Positions 7,442-16,356 of a stretch of 64,000 nucleotides of DNA are shown here, in pieces (position 1 is the first letter of the stretch; each line of letters begins with the position of its first letter). The DNA is taken from contig PCBK01000146.1 in the NCBI GenBank assembly GCA_002731275.1, forward strand, positions 1 to 64,000, given 5' to 3'. Source of the stretch: Deltaproteobacteria bacterium (GTDB taxonomy: Bacteria > Myxococcota_C > UBA6777). The position numbers and the translations under genes are program-made. The notes under the pieces were generated by a model. That model ran no database searches, was not told the origin of the DNA, and saw only the letters and a list, made by a program, of their open reading frames with translations.

Positions 7442-10108
7442 TTACAAGAGAGGGGCACGCCAGATAAAGAATATTTCTTTATCAAATGTTGTTGTGGGTA
7501 ATGTCAGGACACTGCCAACTTTAGGAACGCCTGCATATCTTCCTTGGACATATAATCCATTTGAGGTAATTGCGAAGTTGTTTTTGTACATCCATACACC
7601 ATTTGAGTGGCTACCTGCAGCAGAGATCGAAAAAGGGAATGACAGTACATTTGGTTGCCAAATTCCAGTAGGGGCAATCTTTGCGACAGAAACGCCCGAA
7701 AGGGTCATCGAATTTGTGCCGACTGTGATGCTTGAGTTGTCGTTGGTGTAGCTGAGCACTATTTGCAAGTCTCCCGTAGAGGTCGGAATGATTTTGCTTT
7801 TACTGACTCTACCAGTCCCACCACTCGAAGATATCCATTTCCAGGTCTCTGTACTGTCCATTTTAGCGACAAACGCTCTTTTTTCAGGGTGCGCTGCAAG
7901 GGAAATGTTTCCCAATGTGACCGTACTTGAAGTTACTCCTGTGACGTATATATTGTCTGAATTGTCCATGTAAACGTCTTCAACGGATGGGAATGAATTG
8001 TTCCATTTCCAATTACCATTCACATCCATTTTGGAAATGTGTTTATTTCCAAATAGATACAATTCGCCCTGGCTGTTGAAGACTATTTTATCCCCAATGG
8101 GTTCTTGTTTCGTTGGTGGGAGCTTTGCCCAGAGCCACATTCCTTTACTGTCCAATTTCGCGACAAATGAATCGAGATATCCATTTGGGTACGGAACTCC
8201 AAAGTTGATACCACCAAAATTTACATCATCTGTTAGTGCTCCTCCTTTGATATAGGTGTTTCCGCTTGCATCGACTGCGATAGATTGAACAGAAACTGTT
8301 GAACTAAAACCTGATGTTTTTTGGGTCCATAGCCAGTTTCCTTGGGTGTCAATTTTTCCGATTACAATGGCTGTATATTCGGAAAATCCTGTGTAAACTT
8401 TGCTGGAGCCTGTGTAAGTTCCATCAAATGTGGTGTATGCAACGTACGCTTGATTTTGTTGATCAATGGTAAGGATAGGGCCTGATCTTGAGTGAGGACC
8501 GTAAAACCCTCCGATTGGATATGCCCACAGTTTTTTTCCATCCTTGTCTATTTTTCCGATGTATCCACAGTAGTATGACTCTCCAATCGCAAAGATTGGG
8601 GTCACACTGCAGCGCAGAGTGCTTGGGCCGAATGTTTTTACTCCTAAAAACTGGCCAGTGACGTAGATGTTTCCAAGTGAATCGGACGTCATATATGAGA
8701 ACTCTGTAGGTGGTTTGGAGATGTAGTTTTCTTGCTGGAACACGATCATTTCAGGATTGGAGATGGTTTGTATTTCGTAGGGAATGGAAGGGCTTGCATC
8801 GTCATAGCTTTCAAGACTTCCTTTTGCACGCACCCAGACCTGAAAGTAGTGTATCCCTGTCGTTGTAGTCGGTGTTGTTTGCCAACCAAAACTGGTCTCT
8901 TCGGACCAGTCTTTTTCGAGGCTCCATCCTGCGATGGGATCTTTGCGATAAACTTTGAACGTGGGGACTGAGGTGTTTTGGCAATTCGATGAGTAAGAGA
9001 GGATGAGTCCTGTTCCGTATGGTTGTGGGCTCGGGCGACTGAAGGATACCTTTGGAGCGACGCATGTATTGGGTAGGATTTCATATGTGAAGATTTGAAC
9101 CACATCGTATGTGGCTTCACTTTCACCGGCTCGAACCCACACTTGGAAGAGATGTGTACCTACAGGTTCCCTGGTTGTGTTCCAGTGATATCCCGGTTTC
9201 GTTGACCAACTTGAACTTTCCCAAGTCCCACTGGGAGGACGGTGGTAGATTTTGTATTCAGGGATTCCGCCTCCTGGACAGTTTATACTTTCGGGGAAAA
9301 AGTAAACATCAGTGCTCTGGATTTGTGGTGAGGTTTGCGAAGGAACAACCTTGAAACTTTTGCATGTATTGGCTGTGACTTCATATTTGATGGTTGTTGC
9401 GACTTCGTATGGAGCTGTGCTTCCTCGTGTTCGAGCCCAGATCTGGACGTAATGTTGTCCGACATTCTGTCCTGTTGTATCAAGCTGGAAGGTGTGTGCT
9501 GAAGTCCAGCCCGTGATGATTTTCCACGTTGTGTTCCCATCTTTCAGGATAGGTTGGTATACGAGATATTCGGCGACAGAGTCAGGGCAATCGTACGCGA
9601 CTTCGATGGGAACTCCTGTCCCACGTGAAACTGGCGTGTCGATGAGCTTTTTGATCGAGATGGTTTTGCAGCTTGCGTTGGGATTGGAGGGCTTCAGTGT
9701 AAACGACATCAGGGGTGAAGCTGCATCCAGGGCTACATTTCGGCCTTGTCTACGCATCCAAATCTGAACAAAGTATATTGAGTTTACATTCGCTTGGGTT
9801 GTGTCCCAATTGAAGGTCGGGCTTGTATCCCAAGAACGATATTTTATCCATGTACCCGAATCTTTCCGAAGGTACATCAAGTATTCGAGTGACTGATTGT
9901 CTTCACAACTTCCAGATGCTGTGAAGGTGACTGTTCTTCCAAGAATGATCGGTGATGAAAAATTTTGATTTGCTGTGACCGAACATCCTCCTGTATTTGC
10001 TTGTGTTTGAACTCCAAAAGGCTCGCTGGGGCCGATCGAACAGGCAAAGTTGGGAAGCGAGAGTGAAATATAAATACCCACTACCAACCAAGAATTTTTT
10101 GGTCTCAT
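7442..10108 (-). CDS. Large repeat lipoprotein (four beta modules plus SBBP-like propeller)
   Basis: An 888-residue exported protein. The N-terminal signal ends in LPNFAC, a plausible lipobox at Cys23. Residues about 40-430 hold four related modules of about 95 residues, each ending in a strand such as YFVQIWMRRQG, HYVQIWARTRG, HLFQVWVRAGE and HYFQVWVRAKG followed by a short linker and a cysteine-started next unit. The C-terminal half has beta-propeller-like repeats of the SBBP type (DSLGNIYVTGQF, DASGNTYIKGG, DNSDNIYVTGV) alternating with KxDxxGxWxW strands. I infer a surface-exposed adhesive or sensory lipoprotein; no catalytic motif is visible. AAGGAGCAAACC precedes the ATG at 10108. Its 5' side faces the decayed terminus region. 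Function is unknown. Confidence 0.85.
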   Translation of the reverse strand: MRPKNSWLVVGIYISLSLPNFACSIGPSEPFGVQTQANTGGCSVTANQNFSSPIILGRTVTFTASGSCEDNQSLEYLMYLRKDSGTWIKYRSWDTSPTFNWDTTQANVNSIYFVQIWMRRQGRNVALDAASPLMSFTLKPSNPNASCKTISIKKLIDTPVSRGTGVPIEVAYDCPDSVAEYLVYQPILKDGNTTWKIITGWTSAHTFQLDTTGQNVGQHYVQIWARTRGSTAPYEVATTIKYEVTANTCKSFKVVPSQTSPQIQSTDVYFFPESINCPGGGIPEYKIYHRPPSGTWESSSWSTKPGYHWNTTREPVGTHLFQVWVRAGESEATYDVVQIFTYEILPNTCVAPKVSFSRPSPQPYGTGLILSYSSNCQNTSVPTFKVYRKDPIAGWSLEKDWSEETSFGWQTTPTTTTGIHYFQVWVRAKGSLESYDDASPSIPYEIQTISNPEMIVFQQENYISKPPTEFSYMTSDSLGNIYVTGQFLGVKTFGPSTLRCSVTPIFAIGESYYCGYIGKIDKDGKKLWAYPIGGFYGPHSRSGPILTIDQQNQAYVAYTTFDGTYTGSSKVYTGFSEYTAIVIGKIDTQGNWLWTQKTSGFSSTVSVQSIAVDASGNTYIKGGALTDDVNFGGINFGVPYPNGYLDSFVAKLDSKGMWLWAKLPPTKQEPIGDKIVFNSQGELYLFGNKHISKMDVNGNWKWNNSFPSVEDVYMDNSDNIYVTGVTSSTVTLGNISLAAHPEKRAFVAKMDSTETWKWISSSGGTGRVSKSKIIPTSTGDLQIVLSYTNDNSSITVGTNSMTLSGVSVAKIAPTGIWQPNVLSFPFSISAAGSHSNGVWMYKNNFAITSNGLYVQGRYAGVPKVGSVLTLPTTTFDKEIFFIWRAPLL

Positions 10109-10896
10109 GGTTTGCTCCTTTTTCGTTCGACTTTTTTGTCATTGATCTCCAACAGGTATTCAAAATGCCGGAACAAATATCACGCGTTGAAGTCATTGTT
10201 TATCAGTTTCTTTCAAAATATTTCGATGTCATCGGGTTCAATGGGGAGGTAAAAGGTCATGTATGAATTGAAATCATGTTTGACTCCATTGATGAACATG
10301 GCTCATGAGTATTCCCATGCTGAAGTGAAATCCACAAAAAAAGACAGGTAAACTTGGTGCATTTAAGGAGGAGCATCGATGTGTAGAGATGAATCAATCA
10401 AACTCACGCACTAAAAGTCAGGAACTCGTCCCTGTGTGAGGCTTTGAAAACAAAAATTAAAACACATCCACGAATGCAAACGAGTAAATGCATTGAATTT
10501 TACAATGCGCACGGTGGAAAGTTGTCCTCCATCCCGCAAGTCAACAAAAACAGAGGATACAAACTATCCACAATGGCAACTGAAATTCATGTAAGTGTTT
10601 ACAAAATATGGAGAAAAACATAGACATTTGAGCCCAAAGGAAGAAGGGGAGATAATTCGAAGGAACATTTGTAAGTGCTTGTCTTTGCAGGGGATGATAC
10701 TTATTGCGTCCTATAATTGATATTATGTAAACTTAACTATGTCACAACTTCCAATGGAGCTCCTGTTTGGTTCGAATTGCTTCATTCTGGGTTCTGTATT
10801 GGATTTGTCTGTCTTGAACTTGTTTTTGTGATGAACTTGGTTGTTCTCAAAAAAAACGTGCTGAAAATTTGCGTGTATCATTAAATATGCCTATGA
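10109..10896. other. Non-coding, decayed terminus region
   Basis: About 790 bases without a convincing complete gene. The stretch is AT-rich and holds the dif candidate at 10706-10733 and a tiny reading frame of 11 codons at 10379-10414 that has a near-perfect ribosome binding site (AAGGAGGAG ending 5 bases before its ATG). A frame at about 10441-10620 reads as 60 plausible residues but has no start or SD. I interpret the stretch as gene debris around the replication terminus. Confidence 0.6.
10706..10733 (+). other. dif: Candidate chromosomal dif site (XerC/XerD)
   Basis: The 28 bases divide into a left XerC-type arm GCGTCCTATAA (10706-10716), centre TTGATA and right XerD-type arm TTATGTAAACT (10723-10733). 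Compared from memory, the right arm is identical to that of Bacillus subtilis dif and 9/11 to Escherichia coli dif; the left arm matches B. subtilis at 8/11. It sits in non-coding DNA where plus-strand G/C bias changes from G>C to C>G, the expected place for dimer resolution at the terminus, and in the orientation expected for that skew. Confirmation needs a whole-genome skew plot. Confidence 0.75.
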
Positions 10897-11100
10897 TTTG
10901 AATCATCCTCATCCTCACAAAAGTCATTTTGTAAAATTGATTTGACTCTTTACGATCTGGATTCACCTGTCCATATCATCTTCACAGGTCAAAATGGCTC
11001 AGGAAAAACAATTGTCCTTGAATGTATCCACTCAAACCTTTTTTCAACTTTACAAGAAAAAGTCCACCTCACTCCCTACACAAGAAGGAGTTTCCCCACT
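10897..11100 (+). pseudogene. Fragment of an AAA/SMC-like P-loop ATPase gene
   Basis: The plus frame reads HFVKIDLTLYDLDSPVHIIF followed by TGQNGSGKTIVLECI. This is the hallmark start of AAA or RecF/SMC-like ATPases: strand, acidic Asp, strand, then a Walker A motif GxNGSGKT followed by a helix. An in-frame TGA at 10894 cuts off any upstream start, and after about 55 residues the sequence loses resemblance and runs into the 3' end of the truncated kinase gene on the opposite strand. No Walker B or later motif follows. I read it as the leftover N-terminus of a gene lost by deletion. The part beyond Walker A is too short to name a family. Confidence 0.55.
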
Positions 11101-11130
11101 CCTCACAAAGAAATCTTAAAAAGAACCCCT

Positions 11131-12360
11131 TTAAAAAGGTCGAGTTGTGACGACAAAATACCAAGGCAGAGATTGGAGCTGGACAAATCGATCATCCATC
11201 GTGTCGTGTTCCCCTCGGGCTTGCTCTGGGGACATATATCCTGGTGTTCCTACAACTTGGCCCACTTTGGTTTCGAGTGAGGGGTGTGTTGTCGTCAATG
11301 AGTCGATTGATAAAGTAACATACTCTTCATCATGGTCTTCTTCTCGAAAAAAGAGCTTTGCAATCCCCCAGTCCAACACAAGAACCTCACCAAACTCACC
11401 AATCATGATATTTGCCGGCTTGATATCTCGATGCAGGACGCCTTTGCTGTGTGCGTAACCAATGGCTTCACATACCCTGAGAAAATACTCGAGTCGGCTG
11501 TGGAGATTGAGCTCTTCAGACAACGACTCTGGAGTTTGTCCTTGGCTCAGGTTTTCTCTTGCGGCTCTGATGATTTTGGAGAGTGTTTTTCCCTCCACAA
11601 CCTTCATTGTGTAAGCAGGTTCTTTGCCAGGTGTAAACAAGAGAGAGTAAACTGGAACGATACCAGGGTGTTCAAGTTGCGCTGTGACTTGTGCTTCTCG
11701 TAAGAAGCGAATCAACCAACTGCGATCTGTTGAATATTCTTCATGAAGTTGTTTAATTGCGACCATCCGGTTTAGGGCTTTTTGTTTTGCAAGGACAACA
11801 CTGCCCATCCCACCTTTTCCCAACTCATCCCTATATTCATAGCCTTCATGTAGTGATTTTTTATCATCAATCGCCCGAAGAGATTCTTCCAGAGCCTGAA
11901 AATCACCATCAGCTGCAAGCGTAACAAGTTGGCCGACATCTTCACTCGCAGTCATGCTCCGTAAATCCCTAGCCCATCCGTCACCTTGAAGATCCAAGGT
12001 CGCCTCTTCTGCCCTCGCAAAAATAGAGCTCTTTCCTTTATTCTCAGAATGTTTCACATTGTGTGATGGATGAGTTCGAGGTGGACTCTGGATTGAAATC
12101 GGAGCTTGTGTCCGGGAGTCTATGTAGGCGTCAATTGTATCTTCGATGCCATCGAGAGCTACAGAGTAGCCTCTCAATTTCTTGAGCGTCTCTGAAGAAA
12201 GAAGTTCTCTCTGAATTAAGTAGACAACAAACAGATCCATCGATGGATCTGTTTGTTTTTGATGTTCTTTTTCAAACGAAGCATAATGGACGTCGATAGC
12301 TTCACGCTCTTCTTTTGTGAGCTTGTTTTTCAGTGCCTCAAGAGACAGATCCGAGCGCAT
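11131..12360 (-). pseudogene. Ser/Thr protein kinase, truncated inside the kinase domain
   Basis: A 409-residue reading frame starting at ATG 12360 with AAGGAG upstream. Residues 1-170 are a hydrophilic leader. The Hanks-type kinase domain starts at about 178 with GKGGMGSV, then VAIKQL (ATP-anchoring Lys), HRDIKPANIM (catalytic loop), DWG in place of DFG and GTPGYMSPEQARGE (activation-segment end). After residues MDDR the sequence switches to unrelated residues and stops after about 18 codons. Family members continue for about another 90 residues at this point (subdomains IX-XI, beginning with an Asp-rich RSDIYSLG-like block), and usually further. The break abuts the ATPase fragment on the other strand, which suggests one deletion removed the ends of both. 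A truncated, probably inactive product could still be made. Confidence 0.75.
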
Positions 12361-12830
12361 AAACGACTCCTTTACATAGACAAAAATCAAGAAGAACAAG
12401 CATACACCTGACATACTGCGATTGCAATGTCATTGACACCTCAAAAGCTCATGATCTTGTTGTATCGTATATTTCAATGTGTTCATTCTTGTACAAAATG
12501 ACCCTTGTAGTAGGAGTAAAATGTGATGATGAATGATATGACCTCTTCTTTTATGATTACCAATGTGTTTTTGATTCTTTTTTGTTTACATAACAAATTA
12601 TCAGTAATAGCTTTATACCTTCTGAAAAACACATATCCGTGAATCACATTCACGCTTCATCATCCTAGCTGACTATTGGCGTATATTGCCATCTCTTCCT
12701 CTGAGTCGTTGTTTGGCTTTATGAGCTGGTCTCCAAAAGTTGACAGCACGATCTCTTTACTGTATTGGACAAACGAACCGAAACCCTTCCAAATCGAGGA
12801 ATGAAGGGAAATATACGAGGTGAATGTATC
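12361..12830. other. Divergent intergenic region, kinase/desaturase
   Basis: About 470 AT-rich bases between divergent genes. Apart from the dif-like site at 12581-12610, I see no gene, tRNA or clear promoter here. Confidence 0.6.
12581..12610 (-). other. dif-like site 4 (minus orientation), 17-bp palindrome
   Basis: The sequence TTTGTTTACATAACAAA at 12581-12597 is the exact reverse complement of the 7390-7406 palindrome. Read on the minus strand it gives TTTG then the XerD-type arm TTATGTAAACA. The minus-strand upstream 17 bases match those of site 2 at about 12 of 17 positions. It lies between a divergent kinase gene and a desaturase gene. Confidence 0.5.
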
Positions 12831-13853
12831 ATGACAAAGCCATTTTCAATCAAAGAAGCAAGAGATATTGTCCAAGATCTATTCGAACCAAACATGGCTA
12901 TTTTCTGGACAGACCTGGTTGTCACCTGCACCCTCGCCTACTCCAGCTTTTTTACAATTATATCGGCCCCCAACTTCTCTCTCCTTCAAATCGCTGCGTT
13001 TATCATCGCAATCTTTACTTTCTATCGGGCAACAGCCATGATCCATGAGGTTGTGCATCTATCCCGGAGGAAGTTTGGAAAGTTTCGGTTTGTTTGGAAT
13101 GTTGTCTGGGGAATTCCGTGGATGGCTCCCTCTTTCTTGTACGAAGTCCATCGTGCACACCATAACAAGAACATGTACGGAACAGACGAGGATCCAGAAT
13201 ACCTACCTCTCGGCGCAGGGCCTTCATATCAGATCATCTTGTATCTCGCGCAATCCTTTTTTATCATGCCCTATCTCGTCCTTCGTCTCGTCTTTTGGAC
13301 CCCCATCTCCTATCTCCACCCAAAACTTCGAGCTTGGACACTTAGGCGATTTTCAGCCGCCGTGATCGACAACGCTTATGTCCGCCCTGAGATGAAGGGA
13401 GATGAGTGGAAAGACCTGTATTATCAAGAGTGGGGAGCCTGCCTATATGGACTCACCATCTTCACTCTCACCCTCTTGGGAATCGTGCCACTCAAAGCCA
13501 TCATCGCCGGATATTTGATCTCTGTTGCAGCCTGGTTCACAAACAACATCCGGACCCTCGTCGCCCACGGCTACACAAACACCGGCGACAAAATGACTTA
13601 CGAAGAACAAATGCTCGACTCCATCAATGTTCCAGGTAACATCTTCACCGAACTCTGGGCTCCAATGGGACTTCGATATCATGCACTTCATCACTTTTTT
13701 CCAGCCATTCCCTACCACTCATTGCCTGAAGCGCACCGCAGATTGATGAAGCAGCTCCCTGAAGATTCCATCTACAGAAAAACAAATCGTTCATCTGTGC
13801 TCTCCGCCATCGTTCAGCTTTTCAAAGGCACAAGTACACCAAAAGCATCCTAA
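12831..13853 (+). CDS. Fatty acid desaturase family membrane enzyme
   Basis: A 340-residue integral membrane protein with the three histidine boxes of the membrane-bound desaturase/hydroxylase superfamily: HEVVH at about residue 70, HRAHH at about 107 and HALHH near 283, which together bind a di-iron centre. Four or so hydrophobic segments separate them. The family desaturates or hydroxylates acyl chains, carotenoids or other lipids; the substrate cannot be read from sequence. The ATG at 12831 follows GAGGTG at 8 bases; an upstream in-frame extension to 12765 has no SD and is left out. The gene is followed directly by the convergent, broken histidine kinase, with only 4 bases between the stop codons. 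Confidence 0.85.
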   Translation: MTKPFSIKEARDIVQDLFEPNMAIFWTDLVVTCTLAYSSFFTIISAPNFSLLQIAAFIIAIFTFYRATAMIHEVVHLSRRKFGKFRFVWNVVWGIPWMAPSFLYEVHRAHHNKNMYGTDEDPEYLPLGAGPSYQIILYLAQSFFIMPYLVLRLVFWTPISYLHPKLRAWTLRRFSAAVIDNAYVRPEMKGDEWKDLYYQEWGACLYGLTIFTLTLLGIVPLKAIIAGYLISVAAWFTNNIRTLVAHGYTNTGDKMTYEEQMLDSINVPGNIFTELWAPMGLRYHALHHFFPAIPYHSLPEAHRRLMKQLPEDSIYRKTNRSSVLSAIVQLFKGTSTPKAS

Positions 13854-13857
13854 CACA

Positions 13858-15266
13858 TCAAGGCCCTTCATCATCCTCGTCACATTCTGTATCTATCGAG
13901 ATGTAAATGGGTATCTCAAGTGTAAATTTTGAGCCTTCCCCTTCCACACTCGATACATGAATATCCCCACCAAGCATCCGTGAGAGCCTTTGCGAAATCG
14001 CCAATCCAAGCCCCGTCCCTCCATACTTCCGAGAAGTGAGCTGATCAGCCTGTACAAAAGCATCAAAGATCTTTTCAACTTGCTCTGGCGTCATCCCAAT
14101 CCCGGTATCTTTGACCTCAAACCGCAGTCATTTTCTGTCCTCGTACGCAAACACTTCAACAATGAGCGAGATGACTCCGCCTTCTGTGAATTTGCAAGCA
14201 TTTGAAAGTAAATTGAGCAAGATTTGTCGCAAACGGGTCGGATCCGAACACATCTCACCGATCTCCTCGTCAAAATGAACCTGAAATTCATTGTTCTTTT
14301 TGTAGCGAGTGGGATGACTGCAATAGACACATCATCCAAGAAAGATGACAGGGTAAATTCTTCGGGGACAATTTCGATGTGGCCGGCTTCAATTTTTGAC
14401 AGATCAAGAATCTCCGCAATCAACGCAAGCAAGTGTTCACCTGCACTGTGGATTTTGGCAAGCTCATCCGCCGTATTTTGATCCTCCTCATCCATAGCTT
14501 CTTCAAACAACAATTCAGAGTAGCCAATAATCGTATTCAAGGGGGTACGAAGCTCATGACTCATATTGGCCAAAAAAGAACTCTTTGTACGACTGGCTCG
14601 AAGAGCTTCGTCTCGCGCAGCTGATAAATCATGGGTCAGGCGTACAAGTTCTTGCTGGTTTTTCTCGATATCTTTGTAACTTTCGGCAAGAACGGACATT
14701 GCATTGTTCTTAAGATATTCAAAAAACCAGACAACAGAGAGGCTGATCGCGATGACTGCAATGAGTATCACAGGGCGCAAGTAAATAACGATGTCATGAG
14801 GAAGAACGTTTGGATTCTGAAGCCCCCATTTTTCTGCAACAAAGAAGCCAAGGATACTGCACAGTGTCAAAAACAACCACATGACCCGATAGAAGCCTTG
14901 CGTCAAAAGCCACGCAAGCATCGCAACAGCGACAAGTGTGATCATCACAGGCGATTGAATACCACCAGCAAACCAAGATATCGATGTGATCGCAAACCAA
15001 AACAACCCCGTAATCAGGTTGGAAACAAATGAAACAGAGAACCCATTACGCAACAAGATCGGGGACGACCACAGAATCGCACTGGTCACACCAACGATTA
15101 CTGCTGGAGCTTTTAGTCCGACAAACCAAAAGATAAAAAAGAACGGTGGTCCCCACGATCCCAATGCAATCACCGTCGTGAGAATCAATCTCGCGATCCG
15201 TTCCTGCTCCACTGAAAGGTCACCTTGTTGATTTTGTAACGACCACTTCAACAAATTGCGATTCAC
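13858..15266 (-). pseudogene. Membrane sensor histidine kinase, broken by a frameshift and an in-frame TGA
   Basis: The 5' part encodes about six membrane segments, a coiled linker and a HisKA domain with phospho-acceptor in SFLANMSHELRTPLN. In the run of five T at 14297-14301 the frame changes: the first frame ends in nonsense, while the other frame continues the expected ATPase domain (DPTRLRQILLNLLSNACKFT, the N box). That frame is then stopped by TGA at 14128-14130 exactly where kinases often have tryptophan (EDRK[16 protein letters not shown]), and goes on to [15 protein letters not shown] and a normal C-terminus. One missing A and one TGG-to-TGA change would repair it. The start is uncertain: GTG 15266 has AGGG upstream, while an ATG at 15371 overlaps a dif-like site. 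Recent decay or sequencing error are both possible. Confidence 0.8.
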
Positions 15267-15378
15267 ACTTGTACCCTGTTGCGTTTGGATTTTTGATCCT
15301 TTTGAGATACGAAAAGTGTACCCTATGTGTAGACATTTTGCACATGGAAAGTGTTTATGCCAGTGATTCATCGAGATG

Positions 15379-15408
15379 AAAGTTTACATAACAAATGACA
15401 CGTATATT
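15379..15408 (-). other. dif-like site 5 (minus orientation)
   Basis: GTTTACATAA at 15382-15391 reads TTATGTAAACT on the minus strand, preceded by CATTTG, the same TTTG-containing centre as sites 2 and 4. It lies about 115 bases before the probable start of the broken histidine kinase. Confidence 0.45.
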
Positions 15409-15574
15409 TAAAGCAAGCAGACATGCGCGTGTGTATCCAGCATAAGACACTGATAAATTGAGGGTTTTCACTAAACCGCATTGCATCTATTTGAAATTTG
15501 GAAAAAGATGGTATATACAACCTTTCGAAAACACATAGAAAACCGCGAAGATATCAGCTTGAGCGTCATTCGAC

Positions 15575-16279
15575 ATGAAACAAAAAAACATACTCTCCAT
15601 CATCTCGTACAAAAAGGACTCTTTGTTCTCCCACTCCTCTCCATATCTCCTCGGAGTCGCGACCATGTTTTTTGTCTGGACAAGCTCACCTTCGCTCTCG
15701 TATACAGCACAAGCGTCGACGTCCAAAACAAACAACAGAAAAGCTGCCGAAATTGGCGACATTCTCGTCGTGAGTGCCTACGGTGTTACAGGATTTGGCA
15801 CGCTCAGTATGTCCGTCCTCCAAGTCGCCATCGACAACCGCAAGGACATGTCTTCTTTTATCTCTCCACTCGCGATTGGAACGGGCGTTGGGATGGGGCT
15901 CGCCGCAGCTTTATTTATCACAGGCCACTCCCTGCAGATTGCAAACCGTCACTACACCCCAAAAAAACACCCTCTCGTTCCGCTCATTGTCATTGGAGGC
16001 ATTATCACAGGATTCTCTGCTAGCTTTGTGCTTGTAGGACAGATCCTCGTCGCAACAAGTCGAAAAACGAGCAAGACATACCAGGATGGGATCGATGTCA
16101 GCAATACAAGCCTCCCCCCACTCATCGCAGGAATTGTCATGCTCGGAGGTGCTGCGATGCTCCATGCAAACATCAAACCCACACCTCAGTGGAAAACCAA
16201 CGCCCAACCAAGACATACGAACACACCAACACAAACTCCCTCCTTGGGAGAACAATCCATCCTCTTTTCCTCCCATTGA
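15575..16279 (+). CDS. Membrane protein, unknown function
   Basis: A 234-residue protein starting at ATG 15575. The N-terminus is basic, then hydrophobic (YLLGVATMFFVWTSS) and ends in an Ala-rich stretch (YTAQASTS) that could be a cleaved signal peptide. Three further glycine-rich hydrophobic segments follow (VVSAYGVTGFGTLSMSVLQVA, LAIGTGVGMGLAAALFITGH, LVPLIVIGGIITGFSASFVLV) and a fourth near the C-terminus. The tail is Thr/Pro/Gln-rich. No family is recognised. It stops 77 bases before the guanine deaminase start, but a good promoter in between suggests that the deaminase can be transcribed separately. Confidence 0.6.
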   Translation: MKQKNILSIISYKKDSLFSHSSPYLLGVATMFFVWTSSPSLSYTAQASTSKTNNRKAAEIGDILVVSAYGVTGFGTLSMSVLQVAIDNRKDMSSFISPLAIGTGVGMGLAAALFITGHSLQIANRHYTPKKHPLVPLIVIGGIITGFSASFVLVGQILVATSRKTSKTYQDGIDVSNTSLPPLIAGIVMLGGAAMLHANIKPTPQWKTNAQPRHTNTPTQTPSLGEQSILFSSH

Positions 16280-16287
16280 ACCGAGAA

Positions 16288-16315
16288 TTGACTTTCAATG
16301 ATCAACTGATATATT
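16288..16315 (+). promoter_or_regulatory. Sigma-70-type promoter for guanine deaminase
   Basis: TTGACT (16288-16293), 16-base spacer, TATATT (16310-16315). Both boxes differ from consensus by one base. A transcript starting near 16322 would have a leader of about 35 bases. Confidence 0.5.
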
Positions 16316-16356
16316 CTGGAGCCCTCTTACTCGCAGATAAGAAAGAACGCAAAAAC

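Noticed and set aside
13858-15371. Stop-codon reassignment (TGA read as Trp) suggested by the histidine kinase
   Set aside because: Other genes end in TGA at expected positions and use TGG for Trp, and the same gene also needs a frameshift correction, so simple inactivation or sequencing error is more likely.
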